This document shows positions 5,931-13,025 of a stretch of DNA of 14,470 nt, in pieces. Made by a program: the position numbers and the translations under genes. The stretch spans positions 1-14,470 of the forward strand of contig CAYLZN010000123.1 of the NCBI GenBank assembly GCA_964387935.1, written 5' to 3'. Position 1 is the stretch's first letter. Every line of letters begins with the position of its first letter. The notes beneath the pieces are model-generated. The model had not been told where the DNA came from. It saw only the letters and a program-made list of their open reading frames with translations, and made no database searches. Source of the stretch: CAYLZN01 sp964387935. Lineage in GTDB: Bacteria > Acidobacteriota > Vicinamibacteria > Vicinamibacterales > JAFNAJ01.

Positions 5931-6842
5931 TCAGTACGCCCGGCGGGCCCTCTTGAGGCGCTCGAGGTCGTCGAGCGAGCGTGGCCAGTCCTCCTTCAGC
6001 AGCCTCGACAGGGCGCGATCCGCCAGGAGCGTGCCTCCGGTCTGGCAACGCGGGCAGTAGTTCGCTTCGTTGGCGACGTAGCGGATCCGCTGGACGGGCG
6101 TGCCGCACGCGGGGCAGGGCTGGCCGAAGCGGCCGTGCGCCGCCATGCCCTCCCGGAAGGCGGTGACCTTGTTTGGAAACGTCTCGCCTATCTCGGCAAT
6201 CAGCGTGTCGCGCCAGTGGATCAATGTGGCCTTCGCGGCCTGGTGCACTCGGGCGATCTCCTCGTCTGACAGCCGGCTCGTGAGGGCAAGCGGCGAGAGC
6301 TGAGCCGCCCAGAGGATCTCGTCGGAGTAGGCGTTGCCAATGCCGCTCAGCAGGCGCGGGTCGGTGAGCGCGCGCTTGAGCGTGTGGTTCTCGCGCCGGA
6401 GCGTGTCGGCGAATGCGCGTGGACTGGCGGTGAAGACGTCCAGGCCGCCGGGATCGTGTGCCGCGAGGTCCGTCTCGCCGCGCACGACGGAGAGCGAGGC
6501 CTGCCGCGACGACCCGGCCTCGGTGAGCAGCACGGTACCCGACGCGAAATCGAAGGCGGCAAGGCCCAGCCGCCTGGGAATCGCCATGCCCGGCGGCTTC
6601 CACCGGAAGCGGCCCGCGACCATGAGGTGGAAGACGAGAAAGAGGTCGCCCTCGAGCGCCCACACGATGCGCTTGCCGAGCCGGCGGAGGCCGATCACCT
6701 CCCGGCCGTACACGGCGTCGAGCGGCGGTTCGACGGAACGGAGCAGGAACGGGCTCGCGAGCCGCACGCGTTCCAGGGTGCGCGTCTCGATGCGCGGCCT
6801 CAGCGCGTGCAGGTAGAGCTCGATGTCGGGGAACTCAGGCAC
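5931..6842 (-). CDS. Fpg/Nei-family DNA glycosylase/AP lyase with zinc finger and C-terminal tail
   Basis: The 303-residue base-excision repair enzyme removes oxidised bases and cleaves the abasic site. The GTG start at 6842 is fixed by MPEFPDIE, which supplies the catalytic N-terminal Pro and Glu after Met removal; no Shine-Dalgarno site is visible. Lys57 (RRLGKR) matches the essential lysine, the helix-two-turn-helix is at DPRLLSGIGNAYSDEIL (161-177), and the zinc finger uses Cys243, Cys246, Cys263 and Cys266. Two things differ from classical MutM. The zinc-finger hairpin reads ANEANYCPRCQ, placing Asn258 where MutM has the phosphate-binding Arg. About 37 residues (LLADRALSRLLKEDWP...) follow the finger, where MutM normally ends. 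This points to a subfamily distinct from true MutM, possibly with another lesion preference. All the core catalytic residues are intact. Confidence 0.88.
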   Translation of the reverse strand: MPEFPDIELYLHALRPRIETRTLERVRLASPFLLRSVEPPLDAVYGREVIGLRRLGKRIVWALEGDLFLVFHLMVAGRFRWKPPGMAIPRRLGLAAFDFASGTVLLTEAGSSRQASLSVVRGETDLAAHDPGGLDVFTASPRAFADTLRRENHTLKRALTDPRLLSGIGNAYSDEILWAAQLSPLALTSRLSDEEIARVHQAAKATLIHWRDTLIAEIGETFPNKVTAFREGMAAHGRFGQPCPACGTPVQRIRYVANEANYCPRCQTGGTLLADRALSRLLKEDWPRSLDDLERLKRARRAY

Positions 6843-6887
6843 GAGGAGTCCGGGGTCCCAGGGTCACCGGGAACAAGGGCTGCAGGG

Positions 6888-7409
6888 TCATCGTCTCAGG
6901 GAGACGGCGTCCTGGACGAGCGCGTGCACGAGCTGCCAGCCCCGGTCGCTCCTGGACCACCTCAGCACGACGCGGCGTTGTTCGGTCATGTCGGGCTCGT
7001 TGTCGGGGGCGGGTTCGCGGACGGTGGCCACGCCGCGCGCTTCGGCTGACTGGCGATCCTCGCCGATGGTCACGTCGAGGTCTTCGAGCGTCACCATCAT
7101 GCCGCGCGGCGAGGCGGACAGGCGGCGCACGATGGCGACCACCTGGTCCGGTCCTTCAACGCGCCCGTCGAGCCCCTCGACCTCGACGACCACGTCCGGG
7201 CTGAGGCGGTTCGCGAACGTCGCGAGCCGTGCGGCGCGGGCGAGGTCGGGTTCGCGCGGCGGCACCGACACGGCCTGCGCGAGGTCGTCGCAGGCGGCGC
7301 GGACGCGCCGTGCGTCCGTCGGGTACAGCCACCAACCGAGCGCCATCACGAGGACGGCGCCCGCGAGGGACACGAGCTTGGACCAGCGGGGAGTCGAGGG
7401 ATGCGCCAT
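6888..7409 (-). CDS. Membrane-anchored NTF2/SnoaL-like hypothetical protein
   Basis: The 173-residue protein begins with a short positive segment and one membrane helix (about 11-29, LVSLAGAVLVMALGWWLY), so it is probably anchored with its body outside the cytoplasm. Residues about 35-170 alternate helix and strands and end with VVLRWSRSDRGWQLVHALV, which resembles the last strands of NTF2-like domains. No catalytic residues can be named and the function is unknown. The ATG at 7409 is chosen because the membrane helix needs it. A weak GGAAGG lies 12 bases upstream and a TAGGCT box 18 bases upstream. It runs divergently from the TonB-dependent receptor and 45 bp from the glycosylase gene, with which it could share a transcript. 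Confidence 0.65.
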   Translation of the reverse strand: MAHPSTPRWSKLVSLAGAVLVMALGWWLYPTDARRVRAACDDLAQAVSVPPREPDLARAARLATFANRLSPDVVVEVEGLDGRVEGPDQVVAIVRRLSASPRGMMVTLEDLDVTIGEDRQSAEARGVATVREPAPDNEPDMTEQRRVVLRWSRSDRGWQLVHALVQDAVSLRR

Positions 7410-7425
7410 CGGCTGGAGTGCCCTT

Positions 7426-7454
7426 CCAGCCTACCGCCAACGCCGACGTTCACG
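7426..7454 (-). promoter_or_regulatory. 29-bp element shared with the upstream region of the 4Fe-4S gene (copy 1)
   Basis: This copy matches 11847-11875 at 25 of 29 positions, and the gene-proximal 15 bases are identical (TTGGCGGTAGGCTGG on the minus strand). Both copies end exactly 16 bases before a minus-strand ATG. TAGGCT may be a -10 box; no consensus -35 is seen. A promoter or a transcription-factor site is inferred. Confidence 0.5.
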
Positions 7455-7470
7455 CTCGAAAGAAGATCTG

Positions 7471-7500
7471 TCGACTACCTGAATTGGGGCCGTGTATGAT
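7471..7500 (+). promoter_or_regulatory. Candidate promoter of the TonB-dependent receptor
   Basis: TCGACT (7471-7476, four of six matches to the -35 consensus) is followed after 18 bases by TATGAT (7495-7500, five of six matches to the -10 consensus). Transcription would start near 7507 and leave a leader of about 70 bases before the ATG at 7577. No riboswitch-like fold was recognised in the leader. Confidence 0.4.
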
Positions 7501-7576
7501 CCGGCACTGGCTCGCACCAAGCCAGTTCATCGGTCGCGTTCGCCGTCTTCATCATCATTCACGCAAGGGGCTACAC

Positions 7577-10492
7577 ATGCGTCGATTCGTCATCGCCATC
7601 GCCCTGCTGGTCGCCGCACTCGGCGGCACCGCCTTCGCGCAGGGCAATCCCACCGGAAGCCTGTCGGGCAAGATCACCGACCCTGACGGCCTGGCGCTGC
7701 CTGGCGTGACCGTCACGGCCACCTCGCCGGCCCTCCAGGGGGCACGCACGGCCGTGTCCTCGGAGAACGGGGACTACATCATCCCGTTCCTGCCGCCAGG
7801 CACCTACACCGTGAGCTTCGAGCTGGAAGGCTTCCAGACCGCGCAGCAGGAAGGCCAGGTGGTCCAGATCGGCGAGACCATGCAGGTGAACGTCCGCATG
7901 GGCCTGGCGAGCGTGACGGAGACGGTCCAGGTGACGGCGAGCTCGTCCACCGAGATCGCGCCGAACCTGACGGCGGCGACGACCTTCAAGTCGGAGAACC
8001 TCGAGCTGCTGCCCGTCGGCCGGACGCTGAACAGCGCCGTCCTGCTCGCGCCAGGCGTGCAGGACAACGGGCCAAGCGGCAACATCATGGTGTCGGGCGC
8101 GATGTCGTTCGAGAACCTGTTCCTGATCAACGGCGTGGTCGTCAACGAGAACCTGCGCGGCCAGGCACGGAACCTGTTCATCGAGGATGCGATCCAGGAG
8201 ACGAAGATCTCCACAGCGAGCATTTCGGCCGAGTACGGGCGCATGCAGGGCGGCGTGGTCAACATGATCACGAAGTCCGGCGGCAACCGCTTCAGCGGGT
8301 CGTTCCGTGTCTCCTTCGTCAACGACTCGTGGGCCGCGCTCACGCCGTACCCGGGCGACCAGAACATCGACAAGACCGTTCCCGCCTACGAAATGACGGC
8401 AGGCGGGCCGATCTTCAAGGACCGACTCTGGTTCTTCGCGGCGGGGCGCTTCGAGGAGAACGAGGACAATCGGACGACCGACTACACGGCCTTCAACTAC
8501 ACGCGCGTGGACGATGAGAAGCGGTACGAGGGCAAGCTGACGTACGCGATCACCCAGGCCCACACCGCGAAGTTCTCCTACATCAAGCGGAAGCTGGACA
8601 CCCTGAACAACAGCTTCGGCACGATCATGGATGCGCGCTCCCTGTACAACAACGCCAACGACGAGGAACTCACGTCGGTGAACTACACCGGCGTGCTCAC
8701 GAGCAAGCTGTTCGTCGAGGGCCAGTACTCGCAGCGCGGCTACGCCATCATCGGGTCCGGCGGCACCAAGACGGATCTGCCCAACGGCACGCCGATCTGG
8801 GATCGGTCGCGCGGGCAGGCCCGGTTCAACGCGCCGACGTTCTGCGCGGTCTGCGGCAGCGGGGTCGAGGATCGCAACAACTGGAACGCGCTGTTCAAGA
8901 CCAGTTACTTCCTCTCGACCGACCGGACGGGCTCCCACAACATCGTCACCGGCGTGGACTTCTACAAGGAGATGCGCCGGAACGACAACTACCAGTCGGG
9001 CACGAGCTACCGCATCCAGGCCACGAGCGCCATCATCCAGGGCACCAGCATCTACCCGGTGTTCAGGAACGACAACACGACCTACGTGGAATGGCTGCCG
9101 CTGGTCGCCCCGACGGAGGGCAACGACATCAGGACCTACTCCTTCTTCGCCAACGACACGTGGCGGTACAACGAGCGGTTCACGTTCAACCTCGGCCTTC
9201 GCTACGACCGGAACAACTCGAAGGACCAGGCCGGCGCGCAGGTGGTGAAGGACTCGGCCTGGAGCCCGCGGGCGGGCGTGACGTGGGATATCGCGGGCGA
9301 CGGCCAGTGGCTGGCCAACGCCTCGTTCGCGCGGTATGTCGCCGGGATGAGCACCGCCATCGTCGACGCGGGGTCCGCGGGCGGCCGGACGGCGACGTTC
9401 AGCTACTTCTACCAGGGGCCGGCCGTCAACACGGGGGCGACGGGACCGTACCTGACGGCAGAACAGGCGTTGCCCATCCTGTTCGACTGGTTCAACGCCA
9501 ACGGCGGCACCAGCCGTACGACGCGCAATGCGCCGAACATCCCGGGCGTGACGACGAAGGTGGGCGACGGCCTGGTGGCACCCAACTCGAACGAGTGGCT
9601 GGCCGGCGTCGCGCGGCAGTTCGGCAGTCGCGCGATGGTCAGGGTCGACTACGTCTACCGGGAGTTCGCCGACTTCTACGGGGACTTCCGGGACATGAGC
9701 ACGGGCAAGGTCACCGACCCCACGGGCCGTGTGTACGACCAGACCATCGTGCGGAACACCGACACGGCCCGGCGCAACTACAAGGGCCTGATGTTCCAGG
9801 GCAGCTATCGCTACGGCACCGCCTGGCAGTTCGGCGGGAACTATACGCTGTCGTGGCTGCGTGGCAACTTCGAGGGCGAGGATACCGGCAGCGGGCCGGT
9901 CCGCTTCAGCGGCAACGATCAGCCGGAATATCGCGAGGAGCGCTGGAACTTCCCGACCGGGTACTTCAACGATCAACGCCACAAACTGCGGGGCTGGGTC
10001 CAGTACCGTATCCCGGCGCCAGACGGACTGGGGCGGTTCGACCTCGGGTTCGTGCAGCGCTACGACTCGTCGGACGCGTCGAGTGCGGACGGCACGATCG
10101 ACCCGCGGCCGTACGTGACGAACCCGGGCTATCAGTCCGTGCCGTCCACCGTGACGTACTACTTCGGCCCACGCGGCGATATCCGCTACGACAATGTGTG
10201 GCGAAGCGACCTGTCGCTGTCCTGGGGCAAGCCGCTTCCGGCCCTGGGTCGCACGGAGGTGTTCTTCCGCGGGGTCGTCACCAACCTCTTCAACAACTCG
10301 GCGCAGACGTCTGGCAACGAGACGATCTTCACGCGCACGAACAACTCGGCGTACCAGTTGTTCAACCCGTTCACGACAACGCCGGTCGAGGGCGTGAACT
10401 ACGCCTACGGGCCGGATTTCGGGAAGCCGACGGGCACGGGCGACTATCAGGGCCCGCGGGAGTTCAGCTTCTCGGTCGGAATTCGGTTCTAA
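7577..10492 (+). CDS. TonB-dependent outer-membrane receptor, Oar-like, with carboxypeptidase-regulatory-like N-terminal domain
   Basis: The 971-residue protein starts at an ATG with AAGGGG 6 bases upstream. Residues 1-21 are a signal peptide (cleavage near AFA-QG). Residues about 27-110 form a carboxypeptidase-regulatory-like domain (GSLSGKITDPDGLALPGVTV, then PFLPPGTYTVSF). The plug follows at about 115-245 and ends with GRMQGGVVNMITKSGG (221-236), the usual plug-to-barrel mark of this class. The remainder alternates aromatic-rich strands of a 22-stranded barrel and ends in FSFSVGIRF, with the terminal Phe needed for barrel assembly. Two close cysteines, 423 and 426 (FCAVCGSG), sit in a barrel loop and may form a disulfide or bind metal. 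Such receptors import large nutrients; Acidobacteriota carry many. No substrate-binding partner or SusD-like gene is nearby, so the substrate is unknown. The open frame upstream of 7577 is chance, and the signal peptide fixes the start. Confidence 0.93.
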   Translation: MRRFVIAIALLVAALGGTAFAQGNPTGSLSGKITDPDGLALPGVTVTATSPALQGARTAVSSENGDYIIPFLPPGTYTVSFELEGFQTAQQEGQVVQIGETMQVNVRMGLASVTETVQVTASSSTEIAPNLTAATTFKSENLELLPVGRTLNSAVLLAPGVQDNGPSGNIMVSGAMSFENLFLINGVVVNENLRGQARNLFIEDAIQETKISTASISAEYGRMQGGVVNMITKSGGNRFSGSFRVSFVNDSWAALTPYPGDQNIDKTVPAYEMTAGGPIFKDRLWFFAAGRFEENEDNRTTDYTAFNYTRVDDEKRYEGKLTYAITQAHTAKFSYIKRKLDTLNNSFGTIMDARSLYNNANDEELTSVNYTGVLTSKLFVEGQYSQRGYAIIGSGGTKTDLPNGTPIWDRSRGQARFNAPTFCAVCGSGVEDRNNWNALFKTSYFLSTDRTGSHNIVTGVDFYKEMRRNDNYQSGTSYRIQATSAIIQGTSIYPVFRNDNTTYVEWLPLVAPTEGNDIRTYSFFANDTWRYNERFTFNLGLRYDRNNSKDQAGAQVVKDSAWSPRAGVTWDIAGDGQWLANASFARYVAGMSTAIVDAGSAGGRTATFSYFYQGPAVNTGATGPYLTAEQALPILFDWFNANGGTSRTTRNAPNIPGVTTKVGDGLVAPNSNEWLAGVARQFGSRAMVRVDYVYREFADFYGDFRDMSTGKVTDPTGRVYDQTIVRNTDTARRNYKGLMFQGSYRYGTAWQFGGNYTLSWLRGNFEGEDTGSGPVRFSGNDQPEYREERWNFPTGYFNDQRHKLRGWVQYRIPAPDGLGRFDLGFVQRYDSSDASSADGTIDPRPYVTNPGYQSVPSTVTYYFGPRGDIRYDNVWRSDLSLSWGKPLPALGRTEVFFRGVVTNLFNNSAQTSGNETIFTRTNNSAYQLFNPFTTTPVEGVNYAYGPDFGKPTGTGDYQGPREFSFSVGIRF

Positions 10493-10497
10493 GACCG

Positions 10498-10569
10498 TGG
10501 GGTCAGGTCTTTACTTTTAGCGTTTTCGGGCGAACCCCCGAAAACGCTAAAAGTAAAGACCTGACCCCA
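10498..10569. repeat. Perfect 33-bp inverted repeat with 6-base loop (REP/MITE-like palindromic element)
   Basis: The left arm (10498-10530) and right arm (10537-10569) are exact reverse complements, separated by CGAACC. The outer ends read TGGGGTCAGGTCTTTACTTT, and a related head (TGGGGTCGGG) begins at 14422. The left arm starts 5 bases after the receptor stop codon; the right arm contains the last codons and stop of the oppositely oriented 4Fe-4S gene. The hairpin would be very stable in RNA from either strand. It lacks the trailing U-run of a typical intrinsic terminator, although it may still end or protect both transcripts. Short palindromes of this kind are often mobilised by REP-associated tyrosine (Y1) transposases; none is encoded in this window. 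No target duplication was found. Confidence 0.9.
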
Positions 10570-11830
10570 TCAGCGCCTCCAGATATCGCGACCTCAACTG
10601 CCGCGACGCGAGCGCCCGCTTCACCGGCGGCAGCCGCAGGATCACGCCGAGCACCGCCGCCAGCGCGCGGTGACTGCCAAACGCCCGGTTGTCGAACACG
10701 ACGTCCTGCAGGCGACCGCGCTCGATCGCCATCATCACGACGCGGTGCACGGAGTTGAGAGGCGTGATGACGCGCTCCGCCCTCGACACCAGCGTCAGTG
10801 CCTGCCGGGGGCACACGGCCACGCACACGCCGCACCCGAGACACGCGTCCGCCTCGAGGCGCGCGACTTTTTTCTTGTCGCGCCGCGGATCGTGGGCGGA
10901 GACGAGGCTCATGGCGTCCACGGGACAGGCCGACGCGCATTTGCCACATCCGATGCAGGCTTCGGGTTGCAGCTGCGGCAGGAAGTTCGTCGTGTGCACC
11001 GGGTGCAGGAAGCCGAACCGGCGCGCGGCAATCATGGCCTCGCAGCAGCACCCGCAGCAGTTGCAGATGAAGTTGACCCCCTCACGCACGTTCTCGCCGA
11101 ACTGCACGAGGTGACGACCACGGCACTCGTCGAGGATGTCGAGGCACTCGGCCGCGTCGATCCGTCGCGCGTAGCCGTGCTTGACGAGCGACGCCGCCGT
11201 CGTCCCGAACGTGAGACAGACGTGCATCGGCGCCTCGCAGGCCCGGCCGACATGGGCCATCTTGTGACGGCAGTAGCACATGCCAACGCCGATCGCCTTC
11301 GCGCTGCGGGCGACGTGGCTGGCGCGCTCGTAGTCGAGTACTTCCAGGGTTGACGTCGCGGGCACGACCGGCTCGTGCACGAACACGCGGCCCAGTTGCG
11401 TCTCACCTCGCGTGAACAGCTCCCGGATGAAGTCCTCTTCGACGTTGAGGTACTCGTAGAACAGCTCCGCCAGCACGTGCTGGTCCACGTCGCCGCGCAC
11501 GCGCATCATCGAGAACTCGAAGAAACCCGCCATCGGTGGCGGCAGCACGTAGCGCTGCTGGCCGTGATCGTCCATGTCCAGCAGGATGGCTCGCGACGCG
11601 AGCGCCTCGAGGACCGCCTGCGCCTCGGCGAGCGGCACGCCCCAGGCCCGGCGGGCGTCGTCAGCCGTGAAGGGCTTGATGGGCAACTGCGCGACCAGAC
11701 CTGCTTCACGCTCGCTGAAGAGCAACTGGAGGATCTTGTAGAGCAGGTCGGACGGGGGTGCTCCCTGAGGGAATCTGTTGAGGCGCTCGACGAGCGAGGC
11801 ATACCCGGACCGGGCGGTCAGGTGAGCCAT
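10547..11830 (-). CDS. Cysteine-rich protein with two 4Fe-4S clusters and a winged-helix-like N-terminus
   Basis: The 427-residue protein starts at an ATG with GGAGG 7 bases upstream. The N-terminal part (about 25-100) looks like a winged-helix domain (LLYKILQLLF, then DDARRAWGVPLAEAQAVLEAL). The middle has a CxC-x10-C-x6-C group (Cys185, 187, 198, 205) and a striking CNCCGCCC motif (256-263). Then come two classical ferredoxin motifs, CIGCGKCASACP (292-303) and CLGCGVCVAVCP (330-341). There are 20 cysteines in all, with no signal peptide or membrane helix, so it is a cytoplasmic redox or electron-transfer protein. The family occurs as a ferredoxin-like protein of unknown role; I do not know its partner. 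Its last seven residues (MGSGLYF) and stop are encoded by the palindromic repeat, so the original C-terminus may have been different. Confidence 0.8.
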   Translation of the reverse strand: MAHLTARSGYASLVERLNRFPQGAPPSDLLYKILQLLFSEREAGLVAQLPIKPFTADDARRAWGVPLAEAQAVLEALASRAILLDMDDHGQQRYVLPPPMAGFFEFSMMRVRGDVDQHVLAELFYEYLNVEEDFIRELFTRGETQLGRVFVHEPVVPATSTLEVLDYERASHVARSAKAIGVGMCYCRHKMAHVGRACEAPMHVCLTFGTTAASLVKHGYARRIDAAECLDILDECRGRHLVQFGENVREGVNFICNCCGCCCEAMIAARRFGFLHPVHTTNFLPQLQPEACIGCGKCASACPVDAMSLVSAHDPRRDKKKVARLEADACLGCGVCVAVCPRQALTLVSRAERVITPLNSVHRVVMMAIERGRLQDVVFDNRAFGSHRALAAVLGVILRLPPVKRALASRQLRSRYLEALMGSGLYF

Positions 11831-11846
11831 CAGGCGACCTCCGCTA

Positions 11847-11875
11847 CCAGCCTACCGCCAAAGCGGCCGTTTACG
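11847..11875 (-). promoter_or_regulatory. 29-bp element shared with the upstream region of the NTF2-like gene (copy 2)
   Basis: This is the second copy of the element at 7426-7454, with 25 of 29 identical bases and an exact 15-base core next to the gene. It ends 16 bases before the ATG at 11830. The GGAGG ribosome site of the gene lies between the element and the start codon, so the element itself is upstream of the translation signals. Confidence 0.5.
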
Positions 11876-11886
11876 AAGGCGGTCGT

Positions 11887-11994
11887 CGGCCATCGGCCAT
11901 CGGTCGGCAGCGACGGATCGTACGGCACGCCTCCGCGGTCCGCGCGCCTTCCTCCCGCGTCTTGCCCGCCCTGCCGTACGCCGTACGCCGTACG
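11887..11994. repeat. Short 7-bp tandem repeats in the intergenic region before the peroxidase gene
   Basis: CGGCCAT occurs twice in a row near 11887-11900, and CCGTACG occurs three times in tandem at 11974-11994. Both have 7-bp periods and lie in the 202-base gap between two divergent genes. The second array overlaps the place where the -35 of the peroxidase promoter would be, so a change in copy number could affect expression. Chance low-complexity sequence is equally possible. Confidence 0.6.
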
Positions 11995-11999
11995 CCAGC

Positions 12000-12005
12000 T
12001 ATACT
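12000..12005 (+). promoter_or_regulatory. Candidate -10 box of the cytochrome c peroxidase gene
   Basis: TATACT lies 27 bases before the ATG at 12033 and gives a leader of about 20 bases with GGAG at 12024-12027. The -35 region falls in the CCGTACG repeats and has no good match, so activation by a regulator is possible. Confidence 0.45.
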
Positions 12006-12032
12006 CCCCCCAGCCCCCGGTCTGGAGTCGCG

Positions 12033-13025
12033 ATGCACCCGCGCATCCTGGTGGCTGGCGTTCTTGCGGCGACCTCTTGCTCGGTGGCCCTCCTGCTCGG
12101 CGCGGCCCCGCCTCACCGGCCGCCAGTGCCCGTCCCTCCCGACAACCCGCAGACGGCTGCCAAGATCGCCCTCGGCGCGCAGCTCTTCTTCGATCCGCGC
12201 CTGTCCGCGGACAACACCATCAGTTGCGCGACCTGCCACGACCCCGACACGGCCTGGGCGAACCACGATCCCGTGGATACGGGCATCGGCGGACGCAAGG
12301 GAGACCGCAACTCAGGGACCATCCTGGACTCCGGCTACATGAAGTTCCAGTTCTGGGACGGGCGCGCAGCCTCGCTCGAGGAACAGGCGCTCGGGCCGAT
12401 TCACAACCCCGTGGAGATGGGTGAGGCACTGGACCACGTGGTCCGGAAGCTCGAGGCCATTTCCGGCTACCGCGACCAGTTCAAGACCGTGTTCGGCACG
12501 GGCGTCACGACCGACGGGATCGCGAAGGCCATCGCCGCATTCGAGCGCACCGTCGTCACCGGCCCCGCGCCGTACGATCGTTACCGCGCCGGTGACAGGA
12601 CCGCGCTGTCGGAGTCAGCCCGGCGGGGCCTCGCCCTCTTCGAGGGCAGGGCGCGCTGCACGTTCTGTCACGACGGCGAGATGCTGTCGGATCAGTCGTT
12701 CCACAACCTGGGTGTCGGGATGGACAAGGCCACGCCCGATGCAGGGCGGGAGGCGGTGACGAAGAACCCCGCCGACCGCGGCAGGTTCAAGACGCCGGGG
12801 CTGCGCAACGTGGCCCTCACGTGGCCGTATCTCCACGACGGGTCGGCCGCGACCCTGGCCGACGTCGTCGCGCTCTACGACCGCGGCGGCGTGCCGAACC
12901 CGAATCTCGATCCCTGGATGCGACCGCTGCGCCTCACGGGCGCCGAGCAGGCCGACCTCGTCGCGTTCCTCGAGTCGTTGACCGGGACGTTGCCCGCGAT
13001 CGCGAAGCCGACGTTGCCGAAGTGA
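12033..13025 (+). CDS. Di-haem cytochrome c peroxidase (CcpA/MauG family)
   Basis: The 330-residue protein starts at an ATG five bases after GGAG. An N-terminal hydrophobic segment (about 4-25) acts as a signal peptide, so the protein is periplasmic. Two c-type haem sites are present: CATCH at 65-69 and CTFCH at 209-213. Other family marks are LGAQLFFDPRLSADNTISC (47-65), FWDGRA (107-112), the GPIHNPVEM segment (121-129), and FKTPGLRNVALTWPYLHDGS (252-271) with His268 as a likely axial ligand. Such enzymes reduce hydrogen peroxide with electrons from a small cytochrome or, in the MauG branch, oxidise proteins. Which branch applies cannot be decided by reading. Its length is normal for the family. 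The final 92 bases overlap the convergent acyltransferase gene. Confidence 0.92.
   Translation: MHPRILVAGVLAATSCSVALLLGAAPPHRPPVPVPPDNPQTAAKIALGAQLFFDPRLSADNTISCATCHDPDTAWANHDPVDTGIGGRKGDRNSGTILDSGYMKFQFWDGRAASLEEQALGPIHNPVEMGEALDHVVRKLEAISGYRDQFKTVFGTGVTTDGIAKAIAAFERTVVTGPAPYDRYRAGDRTALSESARRGLALFEGRARCTFCHDGEMLSDQSFHNLGVGMDKATPDAGREAVTKNPADRGRFKTPGLRNVALTWPYLHDGSAATLADVVALYDRGGVPNPNLDPWMRPLRLTGAEQADLVAFLESLTGTLPAIAKPTLPK

Noticed and set aside
5887..6663. A long in-frame extension upstream of the Uma2 gene
   Set aside because: It is antisense-strand-shifted coding of the glycosylase gene. Uma2 proteins begin near 5886, and the extension has no domain sense.
6843..6887. GGGTC-rich short gap between the glycosylase and the NTF2-like gene considered as a repeat element
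   Set aside because: CAGGGTCA occurs twice in imperfect form, but the gap is only 45 bases and no clear unit or hairpin is present.
7571..9982. An 803-codon open frame on the minus strand opposite the TonB-dependent receptor
   Set aside because: It is exactly antisense to a clear receptor gene. The translation is rich in Arg, Val, Ala, Asp and His without domain structure, as expected from GC-biased codons read backward.
10498..10569. Simple intrinsic terminator for the receptor gene
   Set aside because: The stem is far longer than usual, has no U-run after it, contains coding sequence of the opposite gene, and has a relative at 14422. A mobile palindromic element explains it better, although it may also stop transcription.
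11375..12424. A 349-codon plus-strand frame spanning the start of the 4Fe-4S gene and the peroxidase gene
   Set aside because: It crosses two well-supported genes in the wrong frames and has no recognisable domain.
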